Of a DNA stretch of 58,786 nucleotides, positions 51,862 through 58,786 are shown piece by piece. Location: positions 1 through 58,786 of the forward strand of contig SYJA01000023.1 in the NCBI GenBank assembly GCA_005798555.1, in the 5' to 3' direction. Each line of letters opens with the position of its first letter. Position 1 is the first letter of the stretch. Source of the DNA: Actinomycetota bacterium. GTDB taxonomy: Bacteria; Actinomycetota; Actinomycetes; S36-B12. The notes beneath the pieces are model-generated. The model was not told where the DNA came from. It searched no databases and worked only from the letters and a program-made list of their open reading frames with translations. The position numbers and the translations under genes are program-made.

Positions 51862-52748
51862 GTGGTATCTCCGGTCGTTAGCGATTGGCCCGATTCCGTC
51901 AGGGCCTTCTCATGATGAGCACCGAGGTAGGCGTCAATCACCTCAGGGTTCTTCATGACGTCACCGGGTGGGCCTTCGGCAATGATCTGGCCTTGGGCCA
52001 TGACGATGACCCAGTCGCTGATGTCGTGGACCATGTCCATGTCATGCTCAACGAAGAGCACCGTGGAGCCTTCCTCCCGGATCATCTTGATGTGTTGGAG
52101 CAGGCTTTGGGTTAGGGCGGGGTTCACCCCCGCCATGGGCTCATCAAGCATGATGAGCTCCGGCTCTGACATCAAGGCCCGGGCCATTTCCAGTAATTTA
52201 CGTTGACCGCCAGATAGCGATCCCGCGAAATCGGCGCGCTTGGCATCAAGGCTGAAACGTTTCAGGAGTACGTCGGCGCGCTCGGTGTTCCTGGCCTCCT
52301 GCCCGCGCCACAGGAATGGCAATAGCGATGCCCAAAGGTGCTCACCACGTTGGCCCTTGGCGCCAAGGAGCATGTTGTCGATGACCCGCAGCCGGTTCAA
52401 GGCCTTGGTTAACTGGAAGGTACGGACCATCCCAAGGCGGGCCACCCGATAGGGGGAGAGCTTGCCCATCGAGCGTCCATTAAAGGACCAGGTGCCTTCG
52501 TCGGGGACATCGAAGCCGGTCAGCAGGTTGAAGAACGTGGTTTTTCCGGCTCCATTCGGGCCAATCAGCGCCGTGATGGAGCCCCGTTGGATTTCCACGT
52601 GGGTAACGTCGACCGCTGAGAGCCCGCCGAAGCGGCGCACGATTGAGCTGGCCACGAGTATCGGGTCCGGTTTGGGCGCACCGGGCACCCGTGGCACGTC
52701 TGCAAGAACTGCTTGCGCCGCCAAGGCGCGCTGGCCATTAGCGGGCAT
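51858..52748 (-). CDS. livG: Branched-chain amino-acid ABC transporter ATPase LivG
   Basis: The 296-aa ATPase has Walker A GPNGAGKTT, signature SLSGGQRKL, Walker B MLDEPMAGVNP and FVEHDMDMV H-loop. The IVRRFGGLSAVD start and VRTFQLTKAL Q-loop region are typical of LivG. The first ~25 residues are an extra Pro/Ala-rich extension. It pairs with LivF as the ATPase heterodimer. Its 5' end overlaps livM by 11 nt and its 3' end overlaps livF by 4 nt. Confidence 0.92.
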   Translation of the reverse strand: MPANGQRALAAQAVLADVPRVPGAPKPDPILVASSIVRRFGGLSAVDVTHVEIQRGSITALIGPNGAGKTTFFNLLTGFDVPDEGTWSFNGRSMGKLSPYRVARLGMVRTFQLTKALNRLRVIDNMLLGAKGQRGEHLWASLLPFLWRGQEARNTERADVLLKRFSLDAKRADFAGSLSGGQRKLLEMARALMSEPELIMLDEPMAGVNPALTQSLLQHIKMIREEGSTVLFVEHDMDMVHDISDWVIVMAQGQIIAEGPPGDVMKNPEVIDAYLGAHHEKALTESGQSLTTGDTT

Positions 52749-53724
52749 CGAGAGCCAACTCCCTCTTATCGCCGAAGATCCCTTGTGGTCTGAAGATCAT
52801 GAGGCCCATCAAGCCCAGCCCGACCAGGATGAACCGGATCGGCCCGACATCGGTCGGGAGCAAGAAGGTGATCCAGCCGGCGGAAATCATCTGGTTCAAG
52901 AACTCGCCGACGAAAACCAAGAGGAACCAGAAGATGATCGCCCCCACGATCGGCCCGAAGACGCGGGCGGCGCCCCCGAGCAGCAAGATCGTGTACGAAA
53001 AGAAGGTGACGTCCGGCACGAAGTTATCGGGCTGGACCGATTGCTTGGCGACCGCCCAGACAATGCCGCCGACCGTGCCTAGCAGACCGCCGAGGATTAG
53101 CGCTTGCATTTTGTAGACATAGGCGTTCTTGCCAAGTGAGACCACCGCGTTCTCATCCTCACGGATGCCCTTGACCACCCGGCCCCATGGGCTGCGCACC
53201 AGCAGCCAGATAGCAAGGGTGAAGATCGCGATAAGGGACCAGCCGACGGTGACGACCCACAGGTCCTGCCGGGTCCACGTCAAGAAGGGGATATCGATAT
53301 CGGCATGGAACGGGTTTAGGTCATGGAAGGCCTGACCCATCTTGCCGTTGATGCCATTGGCGCCGCCGAAGGTCTCGCGCAGGGCAATAGATCGCACCAT
53401 GAGCCGAATGATTTCGCTGGTTGCGATGGTGACTATCGCCAGATAGTCGGCCCGCAGGCGCAGCGTCGGGATGCCCAAAACAAGTGCTAGTGCCACCGAA
53501 GCCAGGAGCCCAATTGGTATTGCGGCCCAAAGGCTGGCGCCGAAGCTGATCACGACAACGCCAACCGAGTAGGCGCCTATTGCCGCGAAGGCCACCTGGC
53601 CAAAGTTCAGCAGACCGGTATAGCCGAATTGGAGGTTCAGTCCCATGGCTGCAAGGCAGTAGATGATCGCCGTAACGCCAAGGGCCTGAGTGATGGACTG
53701 GCCTAGGACGAAAGAGAAATCCAT
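52738..53724 (-). CDS. livM: Branched-chain amino-acid ABC transporter permease LivM
   Basis: The 328-aa polytopic permease has about eight to nine helices. It shows LNLQFGYTGLLNFGQVAFAAIGAY near the first helices, the cytoplasmic coupling region KGIREDENAVVSLGKNAYVYK, and GPIVGAIIFWFLLVF near the end, all typical of LivM. It forms the channel with LivH. It starts 3 nt after the livH stop, and its end overlaps livG. Confidence 0.92.
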   Translation of the reverse strand: MDFSFVLGQSITQALGVTAIIYCLAAMGLNLQFGYTGLLNFGQVAFAAIGAYSVGVVVISFGASLWAAIPIGLLASVALALVLGIPTLRLRADYLAIVTIATSEIIRLMVRSIALRETFGGANGINGKMGQAFHDLNPFHADIDIPFLTWTRQDLWVVTVGWSLIAIFTLAIWLLVRSPWGRVVKGIREDENAVVSLGKNAYVYKMQALILGGLLGTVGGIVWAVAKQSVQPDNFVPDVTFFSYTILLLGGAARVFGPIVGAIIFWFLLVFVGEFLNQMISAGWITFLLPTDVGPIRFILVGLGLMGLMIFRPQGIFGDKRELALDAR

Positions 53725-53727
53725 GAG

Positions 53728-55035
53728 TTAGCCCACCCGCTCTCGACGACCAAGAATGCCCTGTGGGCGCACCAGCAAGATGATGATCATCAGGAAGAGC
53801 GCACCGACCGTCTTCATCTCGGTGGGGATGAACAAGGTGGACAGCTGCACGAACATGCCAACAACCAGTGCCCCGACAATTGCGCCGTAAATAGTGCCGA
53901 GCCCGCCGAGGGTGACCGCGGCGAACATCACCAAGAGCAGGCGCTGGCCCATGTTCCAGGTGACATCTTGGGTGGAGCCAAGGTAGATGCCGGCGAAGGC
54001 GGCAAGACCGGCGCCGAGGATCCAGACCACCGAGATCACCCGCTCGACGTCAATGCCGGTGGCCGAGGCCAGGGCCGGATTATCGGAGACCGCGCGGGTG
54101 GCCTTGCCGATTCGGGAGCGTTGGAGCCACGTGACGGTGGCCGCGATGGCCAGACTCGCCAAGATCGCGAAGACAATCGACTTCGGGGTCACACTTACCG
54201 GCCCGAACTCCAGGCCCGATTGGCCCGCAAATTGCTGGTAACTGCGTGGTGACCCGCCAAAGACGAGTAGTAGCACATAGCGAATGGTGATCGCCAGGCC
54301 GATGGTCACGACCATGCTGGCGATCAGGCCGGTCTTGCGGCGGCGCAGGGGTTTCCACAGCACCTTGTTTTGACCCCAGCCCCACAAGATCGCGCTGACT
54401 ACGATGGCCAGTGGCGCTGCAATAATTAGGTTCAGTCCCAAGTCGTTCAAGACGATTGCGGTGAACGCACCCAAAGTCAGCAATTCACCGTGGGAGAAGT
54501 TCGTAAGGCCGGTGGTGCCGAAAATCAAGTTCAGGCCCACGGCGCCTAGGGCAATTAAGATCCCGAAGAACAGCCCGTCCATGAGCAATTGCGAGATCCG
54601 GGCCCAGGTGAAGGAACTAGTGCTGCCGGCCGCACCCAAATCGCCACTGGTGAAAGCGAAGAGCACCCTCTTGTCCCCCGACAGGACCAGAATCGATCGG
54701 CTCTGATCGGCCGGCTTGCTAAAGGAGACACCGGCAGGCAGGGAGGTTTCGTCAACACTTAACTGATACGTGCCACCCTTGGGGACTTCGATGCGAAACG
54801 TGCCGTCGGCCCCTGATATCGCGCCCTCGGTAAAACTTGGACCTTCCACCGTGAGCGAGACGCCCGCCAGCGGTGCGCCGTCGGGGCCCTTCAAGGTGCC
54901 CACCACCGCGGTACCGTCGGCGGCGGCACTAGGGGCGAATGCCAGCAAAAGCAGCGCGGTGATGGCGGAAAGTAGTACCCCGATAAGTAACCGCGGCTTG
55001 GTCCCGGTTCGAATGCTAGTCCCCCTCGCCGTCAC
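53728..55035 (-). CDS. livH: LivH permease with N-terminal signal and CnaB-like domain
   Basis: The 435-aa protein is a LivH permease (residues ~146-435: LNLIFGTTGLTNFSHGELLTLGAF, coupling region ALASATGIDVERVIS, GAIVGALVVGMF) preceded by ~145 residues not found in ordinary LivH (~300 aa). The extension has a basic start, a hydrophobic segment (~16-38) ending PSAAAD like a signal peptide, and a beta-sandwich (~41-128). The sandwich contains GTLKGPDGAPLAGVSLTVEG and GADGTFRIEVPKGGTYQL, the carboxypeptidase-regulatory/CnaB/transthyretin-like pattern. It is therefore predicted outside the membrane, next to the channel mouth where LivJ docks. The start is GTG 55035, with no good ribosome binding site seen. 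No frameshift or stop separates the parts. Confidence 0.85.
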   Translation of the reverse strand: MTARGTSIRTGTKPRLLIGVLLSAITALLLLAFAPSAAADGTAVVGTLKGPDGAPLAGVSLTVEGPSFTEGAISGADGTFRIEVPKGGTYQLSVDETSLPAGVSFSKPADQSRSILVLSGDKRVLFAFTSGDLGAAGSTSSFTWARISQLLMDGLFFGILIALGAVGLNLIFGTTGLTNFSHGELLTLGAFTAIVLNDLGLNLIIAAPLAIVVSAILWGWGQNKVLWKPLRRRKTGLIASMVVTIGLAITIRYVLLLVFGGSPRSYQQFAGQSGLEFGPVSVTPKSIVFAILASLAIAATVTWLQRSRIGKATRAVSDNPALASATGIDVERVISVVWILGAGLAAFAGIYLGSTQDVTWNMGQRLLLVMFAAVTLGGLGTIYGAIVGALVVGMFVQLSTLFIPTEMKTVGALFLMIIILLVRPQGILGRRERVG

Positions 55036-55064
55036 CTTGTGGGCGTCCGCAGCATAGCCCGACC

Positions 55065-55082
55065 ACCCCCTAGTAGGGGGGT
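55065..55082. promoter_or_regulatory. Palindrome upstream of livH
   Basis: Perfect 7-nt arms CCCCCTA and TAGGGGG surround a single central G, extended by A/T at the outer ends. It occupies the 46-nt gap between the thioesterase stop and the livH start. It could be a repressor operator or, in RNA, a small G/C hairpin with loop TAGTA. No T run follows on the minus strand, so a terminator is unlikely. Confidence 0.4.
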
Positions 55083-55513
55083 TAACCCCGAGGAAATTTC
55101 CGCAGGAGGCAAGTTAGCCGGGCGGTGCACACCAAGTGACCGTGCTCGTCGGTAATAGTGATGTGGTAGGTGGCCACGGTATGGCCCTCATGTAGGGGGG
55201 TCGCCACGCCGGTCACCAAGCCGGTGCGTACCGCCCGGTGGTGCGTGCAAGATAAATCAACCCCGACGACCATGCGGTCTGGTCCCGCATGGAAGGACCC
55301 GGCAATGGAGCCGAGGCTCTCGGCCAGCACCGCGCTCGCACCGCCATGCAAGAGGCCAAAAGGCTGGGTATTGCCCTCGACCGGCATCGTCGCCACTACC
55401 CGGCCAGGTACAGCTTCGGTGACAACAATGTTCATCCGCACGGCAAGTGCGCCGCCGCCGCCGCCGATCATCTGACTGATTGACGGGATTTCGCTTGCGT
55501 CCTGCTCACTCAT
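55082..55513 (-). CDS. Hotdog-fold thioesterase, PaaI-like
   Basis: The 143-aa protein has the PaaI/YdiI signature QPFGLLHGGASAVLAESLGSIAG with the catalytic-region H-G-G, and a VGVDLSCTHHRAVRTGLVTG strand. It should hydrolyse acyl-CoA thioesters such as aryl- or hydroxyacyl-CoA; the substrate is unknown. ATG 55513 (MSEQDASE) is chosen. It lies upstream of livHMGF on the same strand, so it may share their transcript, although the function is not obviously linked. It diverges from polA across 68 nt. Confidence 0.85.
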   Translation of the reverse strand: MSEQDASEIPSISQMIGGGGGALAVRMNIVVTEAVPGRVVATMPVEGNTQPFGLLHGGASAVLAESLGSIAGSFHAGPDRMVVGVDLSCTHHRAVRTGLVTGVATPLHEGHTVATYHITITDEHGHLVCTARLTCLLRKFPRG

Positions 55514-55581
55514 GAGCAAACTGTATGACCAATCGGCACGGGCAGCCCTCCCGGATCACTCGGCGCCTTTAGGATCAAGAA

Positions 55582-58257
55582 ATGTCAAAGATTCGGCTGT
55601 TGTTACTTGATGGCCATTCACTTGCCTATCGGGCTTTTTACGCCCTGCCCGTCGAGAATTTCGCCACCACAACCGGTCAGCCCACCAATGCGGTCTACGG
55701 GTTTACGTCGATGCTGATCAATGTGCTTCGAGATGAACTGCCGACGCACGTGGCGGTGGCTTTTGATGTCTCTAGACACACTTTTCGTTCCGAGGCGTTC
55801 CCCGAATACAAAGCCAACCGGGCCGCGTCCCCGCCAGAGTTTAAAGGACAGGTTGACTTAATCCAAGAAGTTGTCCGGGCGATGGGGATCCCTGCTGTTC
55901 AATGCGAGGGGTTCGAAGCCGATGACGTGATCGCAACCTTGACCGGGCGGGCCCTGCGCGCCGGCGGTGAGGTTCTCATTGTGACCGGTGACCGTGATGC
56001 CTTCGCCTTGGTGGCCCCGGAAGTCACGGTGCTGTACCCGAAAAAGGGGGTTTCGGACCTAGCCCGGATGACCCCGGATTCGGTTCAGGAGCGCTACGGG
56101 CTAAGCCCTGCGCAGTACCCGGATTACGCAGCGCTCCGAGGTGATCCAAGTGACAATCTGCCAGGGATTCCAGGTGTTGGCGAGAAGACCGCCGCGAAGT
56201 GGATCAATGAGTATGGCTCCCTTGCTGGGTTGATCGACCATGTTGACGAAGTACCGGGTAAGGCCGGTGCGGCATTGCGCGCGGTGCTGCCGCAGGTCAT
56301 CAGCAACCGCGACCTAACGACACTGCGCGCCAATGTGCCAATCGACCTCGAAGTTGCGGCCTGCGAGCTGCGACCGTGGAATGCCGATGCGGTTGAGCAG
56401 ATCTTCGAGGCCCTGCAATTTCGCACGCTGCGGGACCGACTTTTCGCGGAACGAAGAAAAGCAGCGACGAAAACCGCAGGTGGCGAAGCAGGTGCCGGTT
56501 CGAGTGCAGCGGTAGCGAGGAGTACCGCACCGGTGCGCACCGGCGCGCAGGTGGGCCCCTGGTTGGCTGCCCTGAGGCCACCATGTGCGGTGGCCTTCGC
56601 CGGCCACTGGGGCCGTGGGGTGGGGGTTCTGGCCGCGGTCGGCATTGTCGATTCAGCCGGGACCTCGGCGGTTATCGAAACCGGGGAGCAGGTGGCAGGT
56701 GCTGCGGTTCTCAACTGGCTGGCGGACCCCAGCATCGCCAAATTCGCGCACGACGCCAAAGGCCCGGCGTTGGCGGTTGCGTGTGCGGGGTCAAATATAA
56801 ACGGGTTGACGTTTGACACCGCTCTAGCTGCATATGTTGCTGCGCCCGGACAGCGCTCCTTCGTGCTGGCAGACGTGGCTCAGCGGCTCCTTGGGCGCGA
56901 GTTACTTGCCGAGGCCTCAACTGAGCAATTGAGTTTTGACGACGTGCAATCACATGCCGGCCTCGCCGACCAAGCCGTGGTTATCGGTGAGTTGACAGTG
57001 GCCTTAACGCAGACGCTCAAGCAAGAAGAAGCGCTCAAAGTTCTAGAGGTAATTGAGTTGCCGTTGGTAGATGTGCTCGCCCGCATGGAACACGCCGGGA
57101 TCGCCGTCGATATCGAGGCCCTAGCGGGGCTGTCGGCGCAGTTCGGTGCGGCAATGCGGTCAGCGGAGACTCGGGCGCATGAAATTGTTGGGCGTCCGTT
57201 CAACCTGGGGTCTCCTAAGCAACTCCAAGAGGTGCTTTTCACCGAACGTGGCCTGCCTAAGACGAAGAAGATCAAGACCGGCTTTACGACCGACGCGGAG
57301 GCACTTCAGTCGCTCTATGCGCAGACCAATGACCCGTTGATCGAGCAACTACTCAATTGGCGGGATCGGTCAAAACTTAGGCAGACCGTGGATGGCCTCC
57401 TGCCACTTGCCGACGCCAGCAACCGAATTCATACCACTTTTAATCAGACGACGACCACGACCGGTCGACTTTCGAGTACTGATCCGAATTTGCAGAATAT
57501 CCCGATCCGGACGGAGGCGGGACGAAAAATTCGGGAGTGCTTCGTTGTGGGTGCGGGGTATGAAGGCCTGCTCACGGCTGACTACAGCCAAATCGAGATG
57601 CGCATCATGGCTCATGCCTCCGCAGATGCCGGCCTCATTGACGCTTTCATCAGCGGCGAGGACCTGCACACCACGGTTGCCAGCCGGGTATTCGGGGTGG
57701 CGCCCGCAGCGGTGGACCCGGAAATGCGGCGACGTACCAAGGCCATGTCCTACGGCTTGGCCTATGGGCTGTCGGCGTTCGGGTTATCCCAGCAGTTGGG
57801 GATCGGCCCACCGGAGGCCGGCGCACTGATGAACGAGTACTTCACCAGATTTGGTGGGGTGCGCGATTATCTAGCCGTGGTGGTCGAAAGCGCGCGCCAA
57901 ACTGGCTACACGCAAACGATGTTTGGCCGGCGCCGGTATCTACCGGATCTCAACAGCGAAAACCGGCAGCGGCGCGAAATGGCCGAGCGTATGGCCTTGA
58001 ATGCCCCGATTCAGGGCACTGCCGCGGACATCGTCAAACTGGCGATGCTTGGTGTCGATGCGGCACTTAAGTCTTCGCGGTTGCAGAGCCGAATGCTCCT
58101 TCAGGTCCATGATGAACTCGTACTCGAGGTTTACCCCGGCGAGCGAGCCCTCGTGGAGAAGTTGGTTCGGGAGGCGATGGCCGGTGCGGCGCAATTGGCT
58201 GTCCCGCTGGACGTCTCCATTGGATTTGGCTCTTCCTGGGACGCGGCCGCCCATTAG
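55582..58257 (+). CDS. polA: DNA polymerase I
   Basis: The 891-aa polymerase has three parts. The N-terminal 5'-3' exonuclease (~1-290) has LLDGHSLAYRAF, CEGFEADDVIATL and SDNLPGIPGVGEKTA. The middle domain is 3'-5' exonuclease-like, but the first-motif DxE pair is missing (AVAFAGHWGRGV in its place), so proofreading is probably lost. The family-A polymerase domain follows, with TTTTGRLSSTDPNLQNIPIR, motif A DYSQIEMR, motif B RRRTKAMSYGLAYG and motif C LQVHDELVLE. It fills gaps and removes Okazaki primers. Loss of proofreading is common in actinobacterial Pol I. Confidence 0.96.
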   Translation: MSKIRLLLLDGHSLAYRAFYALPVENFATTTGQPTNAVYGFTSMLINVLRDELPTHVAVAFDVSRHTFRSEAFPEYKANRAASPPEFKGQVDLIQEVVRAMGIPAVQCEGFEADDVIATLTGRALRAGGEVLIVTGDRDAFALVAPEVTVLYPKKGVSDLARMTPDSVQERYGLSPAQYPDYAALRGDPSDNLPGIPGVGEKTAAKWINEYGSLAGLIDHVDEVPGKAGAALRAVLPQVISNRDLTTLRANVPIDLEVAACELRPWNADAVEQIFEALQFRTLRDRLFAERRKAATKTAGGEAGAGSSAAVARSTAPVRTGAQVGPWLAALRPPCAVAFAGHWGRGVGVLAAVGIVDSAGTSAVIETGEQVAGAAVLNWLADPSIAKFAHDAKGPALAVACAGSNINGLTFDTALAAYVAAPGQRSFVLADVAQRLLGRELLAEASTEQLSFDDVQSHAGLADQAVVIGELTVALTQTLKQEEALKVLEVIELPLVDVLARMEHAGIAVDIEALAGLSAQFGAAMRSAETRAHEIVGRPFNLGSPKQLQEVLFTERGLPKTKKIKTGFTTDAEALQSLYAQTNDPLIEQLLNWRDRSKLRQTVDGLLPLADASNRIHTTFNQTTTTTGRLSSTDPNLQNIPIRTEAGRKIRECFVVGAGYEGLLTADYSQIEMRIMAHASADAGLIDAFISGEDLHTTVASRVFGVAPAAVDPEMRRRTKAMSYGLAYGLSAFGLSQQLGIGPPEAGALMNEYFTRFGGVRDYLAVVVESARQTGYTQTMFGRRRYLPDLNSENRQRREMAERMALNAPIQGTAADIVKLAMLGVDAALKSSRLQSRMLLQVHDELVLEVYPGERALVEKLVREAMAGAAQLAVPLDVSIGFGSSWDAAAH

Positions 58258-58267
58258 GAGTGCCCCG

Positions 58268-58363
58268 GTGGACCGAAGGCTCGTCGAGGTGGCGTATCCT
58301 GAGCGGGTTACACGCAGGAGCGAGGCCCCAGACCTAGTGGGTCACGCAAGTTCACTGGTTTAG
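58268..58363 (+). CDS. Possible 31-codon ORF between polA and rpsA
   Basis: A GTG at 58268 opens a 31-codon frame ending at TAG 58361-58363. AGGAG (58256-58260), which overlaps the polA stop, is 7 nt upstream, ideal for initiation. The peptide would be rich in Arg, Val and Glu with no recognisable domain. A TATCCT hexamer inside it (58295-58300) could instead be the rpsA promoter's -10 box. Real translation is uncertain. Confidence 0.3.
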   Translation: MDRRLVEVAYPERVTRRSEAPDLVGHASSLV

Positions 58364-58388
58364 GCCCGGTCGGGTCCGGACTTGGGCA

Positions 58389-58408
58389 CCGGCGGGTATC
58401 GCCGCCGG
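58389..58408 (+). terminator. GC-rich hairpin in the rpsA leader
   Basis: The 7-nt arms CCGGCGG (58389-58395) and CCGCCGG (58402-58408) surround a 6-nt loop and are followed by a partly T-rich stretch (ATTGTGTTTCTT). This could end polA transcription or act as a leader structure for rpsA, whose start is 43 nt downstream. The T tract is interrupted, so a true intrinsic terminator is not certain. Outside this hairpin and the possible small ORF, nothing else was seen in the 193-nt gap. Confidence 0.4.
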
Positions 58409-58450
58409 ATTGTGTTTCTTGCATCCTTATCCACCGGAGCCTTTTACTCC

Positions 58451-58786
58451 ATGACATCCACCCCAGTAATGACAAGTCCGCAGATAGCAATTAACGACAT
58501 CGGCTCGGCTGAGGATTTCCTAGCCGCCATCGATCAGACCATCAAATACTTCAATGACGGTGACCTAGTCGAAGGCACGGTCGTCAAAGTTGACCGCGAC
58601 GAAGTCCTTCTCGACATCGGTTACAAGACCGAAGGTGTCATTCCTTCGCGTGAACTCTCCATCAAGCACGACGTTGATCCCGGGCAGGTTGTGTCCGTGG
58701 GCGATCACGTTGAGGCCCTCGTCCTCCAGAAGGAAGACAAGGAAGGCCGCTTAATTTTGTCCAAGAAGCGGGCCCAGTACGAGCGC
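58451..58786 (+). CDS. rpsA: 30S ribosomal protein S1, 5' part
   Basis: The first 112 codons run to the window edge. After an N-terminal segment MTSTPVMTSPQ…, the first S1/OB-fold RNA-binding repeat begins: FNDGDLVEGTVVKVDRDEVL, LDIGYKTEGVIPSREL and LSKKRAQYER are diagnostic. S1 helps mRNA bind to the 30S subunit; actinobacterial S1 is shorter than the enterobacterial form. The weak upstream ACCGGAGCC (GGAG ~10 nt before ATG) is the ribosome binding site. The polA-rpsA order is conserved in Actinobacteria. Confidence 0.96.
   Translation, partial: MTSTPVMTSPQIAINDIGSAEDFLAAIDQTIKYFNDGDLVEGTVVKVDRDEVLLDIGYKTEGVIPSRELSIKHDVDPGQVVSVGDHVEALVLQKEDKEGRLILSKKRAQYER

Overview
This 58.8 kb window is chromosomal DNA of an actinobacterium. 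By eye it is about 60% G+C, with coding density above 90%, many GTG starts and chains of ATGA/GTGA stop-start overlaps. It follows gene orders I know from Streptomyces and Mycobacterium: thrS-HIT-pgsA-patA-pimA-pdxST-yebC-ruvCAB-yajC-secDF-apt-rel-DUF349-cyclophilin-MBL-hisS, then rarA-alaS-ruvX-mltG-aroE-aroC-aroK-aroB-(aroQ)-pepQ-efp-nusB, then pdtaR-liv-polA-rpsA. The phosphatidylinositol mannoside genes and the WS/DGAT acyltransferase also point to Actinomycetota. An uncultivated high-GC freshwater or soil lineage would fit, but the order cannot be settled from this sequence. No insertion sequence, prophage, CRISPR array, toxin-antitoxin pair or defence island was seen.

Layout. 63-1953: p-aminobenzoate branch of folate synthesis (pabB, pabC). 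2095-5078: a small accessory-looking pocket with a secreted Ig-like repeat protein, tRNA-Val(CAC) and a polytopic GT-C-like membrane protein. 5106-14647: thrS, a HIT hydrolase, an opposing EF-G-like GTPase, a secreted EEP-fold protein, and the tightly overlapped pgsA-patA-pimA-membrane protein operon. 14781-24444: PLP synthase (pdxST), yebC, a WS/DGAT acyltransferase, Holliday junction processing (ruvCAB), Sec accessory factors (yajC-secDF) and purine salvage (apt). 24518-33603: stringent response (rel), DUF349 and membrane cyclophilin genes on the opposite strand, an MBL hydrolase, hisS, aspS and an acetyltransferase. 33645-48537: rarA, then a nearly continuous run on one strand with alaS, ruvX, mltG, the shikimate genes aroE/C/K/B/Q broken by a minimal prepilin peptidase, pepQ, efp, nusB, a secreted TAP-like peptidase and a peroxiredoxin. 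48599-58786: an atypical short-variable-arm tRNA-Leu(CAA), an ANTAR response regulator, a branched-chain amino-acid ABC transporter with its binding protein on the opposite strand, a hotdog thioesterase, polA and the 5' part of rpsA.

Most of the window is housekeeping, and I did not find a convincing new multi-gene system. The best leads are the LivH permease carrying a signal-peptide-like helix and an extracytoplasmic CnaB/transthyretin-like domain at its N terminus; the class-I-shaped tRNA-Leu(CAA); a possible 31-codon ORF with a good ribosome binding site between polA and rpsA; two unrelated 14-nt-period tandem micro-repeats just after stop codons; direct repeats before pdxS; and a WS/DGAT gene placed between yebC and ruvC. 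Starts, motifs and repeats were read by eye from the sequence; no database search was possible.
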